From Cylindrodendrum hubeiense (lineage: Eukaryota > Ascomycota > Sordariomycetes > Hypocreales > Nectriaceae): a stretch of DNA of 21,709 nt. Each line of letters begins with the position of its first letter. Position 1 is the stretch's first letter. Below the pieces are notes generated by a model that was not told the DNA's origin, made no database searches, and saw only the letters and a program-made list of their open reading frames with translations. The DNA lies in assembly GCA_014621425.1 (NCBI GenBank), contig JAANBB010000579.1, forward strand, positions 1-21,709, read 5' to 3'. The translations under genes and the position numbers were made by a program. Positions 18,484 through 21,709 of the stretch are shown piece by piece.

Positions 18484-20249
18484 ATGGCCACGACCCTCGG
18501 CGCTGGCTCGACCCAGCTCAGGAGTCACATGTTCCGCTACTCGATCCACGGCCGCTACTCAAACTGCGCCGCCGCTTCTCGACACTCCGTCCTGGCCACC
18601 CCCCGATCGCGATGCCTGCCACGGCCGTCTGCCGCCTCCACCCGCAGCTTTGCCTCCAATTCGGGCAAGAGACCGAGATTCTCCCAGCGCCTCGGCGAGG
18701 CCATGCGCAACACCAAGATCCAATGGTATCAGATCCCTGTCGGTCTGGGTATCGGCTTCCTGGGTCTCGTCCAGTTCTACAAGGTCTCCGCCAGGGAGCA
18801 GGAAAAGCAACGCGAGATCCAAGGCACCTTCGACGACGGGGCACTCCCCAAGAGACGTCCTAGAATTCGTCCCGATGGGCCATGGTACGCCATTGTCCAA
18901 TTGCTCACCGACCCGGAGCCCCCATGTCCCCGACCCAAATGCTAATCCAGACCCCAGGCAAGTCCAGGTCATGTCGACTCTGCCTCTCAAGGCCATCTCT
19001 CGGCTTTGGGGCAGCTTCAATGAGCTGACTATCCCCTACTATCTCCGAGTTCCCGGCTTCAAGCTTTATTCCATGGTCTTTGGCGTCAAGTGAGCTCACC
19101 CCTTTATCATCCGCCTCCATGATGACCTACTAACCACAACATAGCCTCAACGAAGTTGCTGAGCCCGACCTTCACGTCTATCCTAATCTAGCTGCCTTCT
19201 TCTATCGAACCCTCAAGCCCGGTGCCCGACCCCTCGATCCCGATAGCCACACCCTGCTCTGCCCGTCAGATGGCAAGGTCCTCCAGTATGGCCAGATCCA
19301 AGGCGGTGACATTGAGCAGGTCAAGGGAATGACATACAGCATTGACGCTCTCCTCGGAAAGAACACGCCTACCCCCAGCATCGCCGGCACATCATCGGGC
19401 GCGTCTTCCGGCGCATCCTCTCTCGAGTCCAGCAGAATTCTCCCTGAGCTCTCCGGAGACGAGGAGTTGGTCAAGCAGGATGAGGACTTTGCCAGGGTCA
19501 ATGGCATCTCTTACACCCTCCCCGACCTTCTCTCTGGTAACTCCGGTGCGACCCGAGGCCCCTCGGTCACTGATGCGTCGACTCCTGCGTCACCTCGCGT
19601 CGAGTCTGAGGTCCGCGCCGAGCTAGCCCTTGGAGACCGACCTTGGTACGACATGCTTTCGCCCAGCAAGAACACATCTCTCTACTACGCCGTCATCTAC
19701 CTCGCCCCTGGCGACTACCACCGTTTCCACTCGCCCACCAACTGGGTCGTCGACCGACGACGTCACTTTGCAGGCGAGCTGTACAGCGTGTCCCCCTACC
19801 TCCAGCGAACCCTCCCCGGCCTTTTTACCCTGAACGAGCGAGTTGTGCTCCTCGGCCGCTGGCGATGGGGCTTCTTCAGCTACGTCCCCGTTGGAGCGAC
19901 CAATGTTGGCTCCATCAAGATCAACTTTGACCGAGAGCTGCGAACCAACAGCCTGTTGACGGATACTGCCGCGGACAAGGCGGCGGAGGAGGCTGCCAAG
20001 CGTGGCGAGCCGTACCTAGGCTTTTCTGAGGCAACGTACGAGGGGGCCAGCCCCGTTCTGCGAGGTCACGCCCTTCGAAGGGGTGAAGAGATGGGTGGTT
20101 TCCAGCTTGGCAGCACAGTTGTGCTAGTGTTTGAGGCGCCCGCGGAGAAGCGAGGCGAGGACAACAAACGTCAGGGATGGGCATGGGCGGTGGAGAAGGG
20201 ACAGACAGTCAAGATGGGTCAGGCTCTGGGACGAGTGATTGAGGATTAA
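18484..20249 (+). CDS. psd1: Phosphatidylserine decarboxylase, mitochondrial (Psd1 type)
   Basis: Makes phosphatidylethanolamine from phosphatidylserine at the mitochondrial inner membrane, using a pyruvoyl group formed by self-cleavage. Exons are 18484-18884, 18958-19089 and 19145-20249, with introns of 73 nt (GTACGC) and 55 nt (GTGAGC, CTAAC branch), giving 545 residues. The start ATG has a good context (GCCGCAATGG) and opens an Arg/Ser-rich presequence (about 1-65). A single hydrophobic segment, IPVGLGIGFLGLVQF, follows at about 80-95 and fits an inner-membrane anchor. Catalytic Asp220 is in CPSDGK, the histidines are in DYHRFH (His370 and His373), and the cleavage motif LGST has Ser501 as future pyruvoyl. 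About 95 residues (about 250-343) between the Asp and His motifs are Ser/Thr/Gly/acidic and look disordered. A small alpha subunit of about 45 residues would result. Confidence 0.96.
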
Positions 20250-20352
20250 AAATTGGTGCATTGTATGACATGAAAACTAGGTGCATATAGACAGTTTTTA
20301 GTAATGAGGAGGAAATACCACACTTTGGGATGACAAAATGCCACACATGTTT

Positions 20353-20432
20353 GGTTGCTCTGAGAATTGGTTGCTCTGAGAATTGGTTGCTCTGAGAATT
20401 GGTTACTTTGAGAATTGGTTACTCTGAGAATT
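20353..20432. repeat. psd1: Five tandem 16-bp units (GGTTGCTCTGAGAATT)
   Basis: Units 1-3 are identical. Unit 4 has G-to-A and C-to-T changes (GGTTACTTTGAGAATT) and unit 5 has one G-to-A change. The array starts about 100 nt after the decarboxylase stop, so it is probably in its 3' UTR. Confidence 0.95.
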
Positions 20433-20500
20433 GGGTTGTCAGTGTCGGCTTCTCCAAGTCGGTTTGCTTTTGTATTTGATTTGATTACGGTATGGTTGTT

Positions 20501-20544
20501 TTGTCACTTGGCATATTGTCACTTGGCGGATTGTCACTGGATGA
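20501..20544. repeat. Three imperfect 15-bp units (TTGTCACTTGGCRKA)
   Basis: Two units differ only at their ends and a third is degraded (TTGTCACTGGATGA). It is a second minisatellite in the same convergent 3' region. Confidence 0.8.
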
Positions 20545-20739
20545 ATTGTTCTTGATGGGCATGTTGAGTTGTTTGATCTTTATATTTATATAAAGTTCCA
20601 AGGACTCTATGGCCTAATTCCTTCGCTCTTCTTAACTCCGCCCAAATGCAGATGTTTGTCTAATTGCGAAAGACGCTAGAATTCGTCATCTCGTAGTCAG
20701 GGTTTATGTTTGATATTTGATTTTGATGCTTTTTTTGAT

Positions 20740-21357
20740 TTAAGCACCGAAAACCTTGACGCGCTCCTCGAGGGGCTGGAAGGTCTTCTCGCCAGCCTCG
20801 CCGGTCTTGCCACCGAAGACGAGCTGGGCATCGAGCTTCCAGGTGGCGGGGATCTTCCAGGTCTCGGCGACCTTGGCGTCGATCAGGGGGTTGTAGTGCT
20901 GGAGGTTGGCACCGAGACCCTCAGCCTCGAGACCGGTCCAGGTGATGAACTGCTGGATGGCGGCGCTCTGGGCGGCCCAGTGGGGGAACTTGTCGGCGTA
21001 GGGGGCGAACTTGGCCTGGAAGTCCTCGACGACGGTCTGGTCGGCGAAGAAGAGGACGGTACCGGCGGCACCCTTGAAGAGGTTGATCTTCTGCTCGGTG
21101 GCGGCCCAGCCGTCGGCGGGGACGAGGGGCTTCAGGGCATCGGCGGTGATGTCCCAGAGCTTCTCGTGCTCGGCGCCGAAGAGGACGGCGACGCGGTTGG
21201 ACTGGTTGTTGAAGGAGGAGGGGGTCTGGAGGGTGGCGTCGTTGATGATCTCCTGGACGCGGGCGTTGGAGATGGGGAGCTCCTTGGTGAGGGGGTAGTA
21301 GGAGCGGCGGTTCTTGGCCAGCTGGACGAGGAGGTCGGCGGAGATCTTGGCAGCCAT
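20740..21357 (-). CDS. Nitroreductase family protein, Hbn1/Frm2 type
   Basis: FMN-dependent nitroreductase-like protein; yeast Hbn1 and Frm2 of this family are linked to lipid signalling and oxidative stress, with no firmly established physiological substrate. It is a single exon of 205 residues, near the usual length (about 190-205). The N-terminal NRRSYYPL carries the basic residues expected to contact the FMN phosphate. TPSSFNNQSNRVAVLFG (about 45-61) is the family signature. WTGLEAEGLGANLQHYNPLID and WKLDAQLVFGG in the second half match the fold's conserved core. There is no signal peptide, so a cytosolic location is expected. The start context CACAATGGCT is good. Codon use is strongly biased to C/G-ending codons (CTC, AAG, GCC), suggesting high expression. 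A TATA box lies about 120 nt upstream. Confidence 0.93.
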   Translation of the reverse strand: MAAKISADLLVQLAKNRRSYYPLTKELPISNARVQEIINDATLQTPSSFNNQSNRVAVLFGAEHEKLWDITADALKPLVPADGWAATEQKINLFKGAAGTVLFFADQTVVEDFQAKFAPYADKFPHWAAQSAAIQQFITWTGLEAEGLGANLQHYNPLIDAKVAETWKIPATWKLDAQLVFGGKTGEAGEKTFQPLEERVKVFGA

Positions 21358-21360
21358 TGT

Positions 21361-21510
21361 GAAGGTTGTTTGAGACGTGAGTCTTGGTGTGTGTTTGTGT
21401 GTGTGTGTGTGGAAGAGTTGGAAGTGTGTGAGTGTGTGTGTGTAAGTGGGAGCAAGAAGGAGGGAATCCGAGTCGCTTTATATCTCGTCTCCCCAGACAC
21501 AGACACAGAC
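21361..21510. repeat. GT-rich and ACAGAC microsatellites in the nitroreductase leader
   Basis: Several GT runs at about 21388-21442 and an ACAGAC array at about 21495-21512 lie just upstream of the nitroreductase start. On the coding strand they read as CA-rich tracts, probably leader and core promoter sequence. Confidence 0.8.
21477..21484 (-). promoter_or_regulatory. TATA box of the nitroreductase gene
   Basis: The coding strand reads GATATAAAGC here, about 120 nt upstream of the start codon. It is a clean TATAAA core, and its position allows a leader of roughly 60-90 nt. Two CCCCT motifs (AGGGG on the coding strand, the yeast STRE core) lie further upstream at 21520-21524 and 21633-21637. 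Confidence 0.6.
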
Positions 21511-21709
21511 ACGGCAGGTCCCCTCCCTACGGGTCCGTTATTCTGCCTAGCACGCGGCCCCGCCGCCGTTGGACCAGCAATCGAATCGTACGCCGTGTCC
21601 CATATCCGGATCTTGTTGGCATGGTTGAACCACCCCTCTTGGTTTCTCAGCGTTGTCTCAGCAAAAGGGAGTGGCTTGGTTCCTCCGGGACCCTTTTTTT
21701 TTCCTTCCG

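Larger units (their letters stand above)
20250..20739. other. psd1: Convergent 3' region of the decarboxylase and nitroreductase genes
   Basis: About 490 bp that must hold two converging 3' UTRs. It contains two small tandem arrays (20353-20432 and 20501-20544) and an AT-rich stretch around 20578-20592. No gene is evident. Confidence 0.6.

Noticed and set aside
21132..21512. 126-codon minus-strand frame overlapping the nitroreductase start
   Set aside because: A Ser/Thr/Pro low-complexity product from an alternative frame and the CA-rich leader.
1..21709. A biosynthetic gene cluster combining receptor, methyltransferase, transporter and reductase
   Set aside because: There is no core synthase, the genes are on mixed strands with large gaps, and most are housekeeping families.

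Overview
The window is nuclear DNA of a filamentous ascomycete (Pezizomycotina, most likely a Sordariomycete). The evidence is short spliceosomal introns (about 45-86 nt, several with CTAAC/CTGAC branch sites), fungal gene families, pyrimidine-rich leaders and kilobase-scale intergenic regions. I see no rRNA, tRNA, transposon, CRISPR array or operon. It reads as an ordinary core-genome segment with seven protein-coding genes. Exon structures were worked out by hand from splice sites, frame and family knowledge.

Layout: (1) 1315-2791 (+), a cAMP-receptor-like seven-transmembrane receptor, preceded by a long CT-rich leader. (2) 2792-5534, intergenic with short repeats. (3) 5535-7386 (-), a fungal methyltransferase-like protein with a Ser-rich N-terminus. 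(4) 7387-10129, a divergent intergenic region. (5) 10130-12531 (+), an AzgA-type purine permease with ten exons, including one GC-AG intron and a 37-nt exon. (6) 13080-14161 (-), a UCH37/Uch2-type deubiquitinase with a 14-nt microexon and a reading-frame break. (7) 15011-17256 (-), a HERP/Usa1-like ubiquitin-domain membrane protein. (8) 17257-18483, a divergent intergenic region rich in AGGTACCT-type motifs. (9) 18484-20249 (+), mitochondrial phosphatidylserine decarboxylase. (10) 20740-21357 (-), an Hbn1/Frm2-like nitroreductase with a TATA box.

The genes do not form one pathway. The closest functional pair is the deubiquitinase and the HERP-like protein, tandem on the minus strand and both in the ubiquitin-proteasome/ERAD sphere. 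The HERP-like gene also shares a divergent promoter region with the phosphatidylserine decarboxylase, so ER/membrane-stress co-regulation is possible but unproven.

I found no convincing undescribed system. The points most worth a second look are the deubiquitinase frame break (an assembly error, a mutation, or less likely a -1 recoding site that would decide whether the proteasome-binding tail is made), the unusual splice structures, the His-rich receptor tail and the small tandem repeats.
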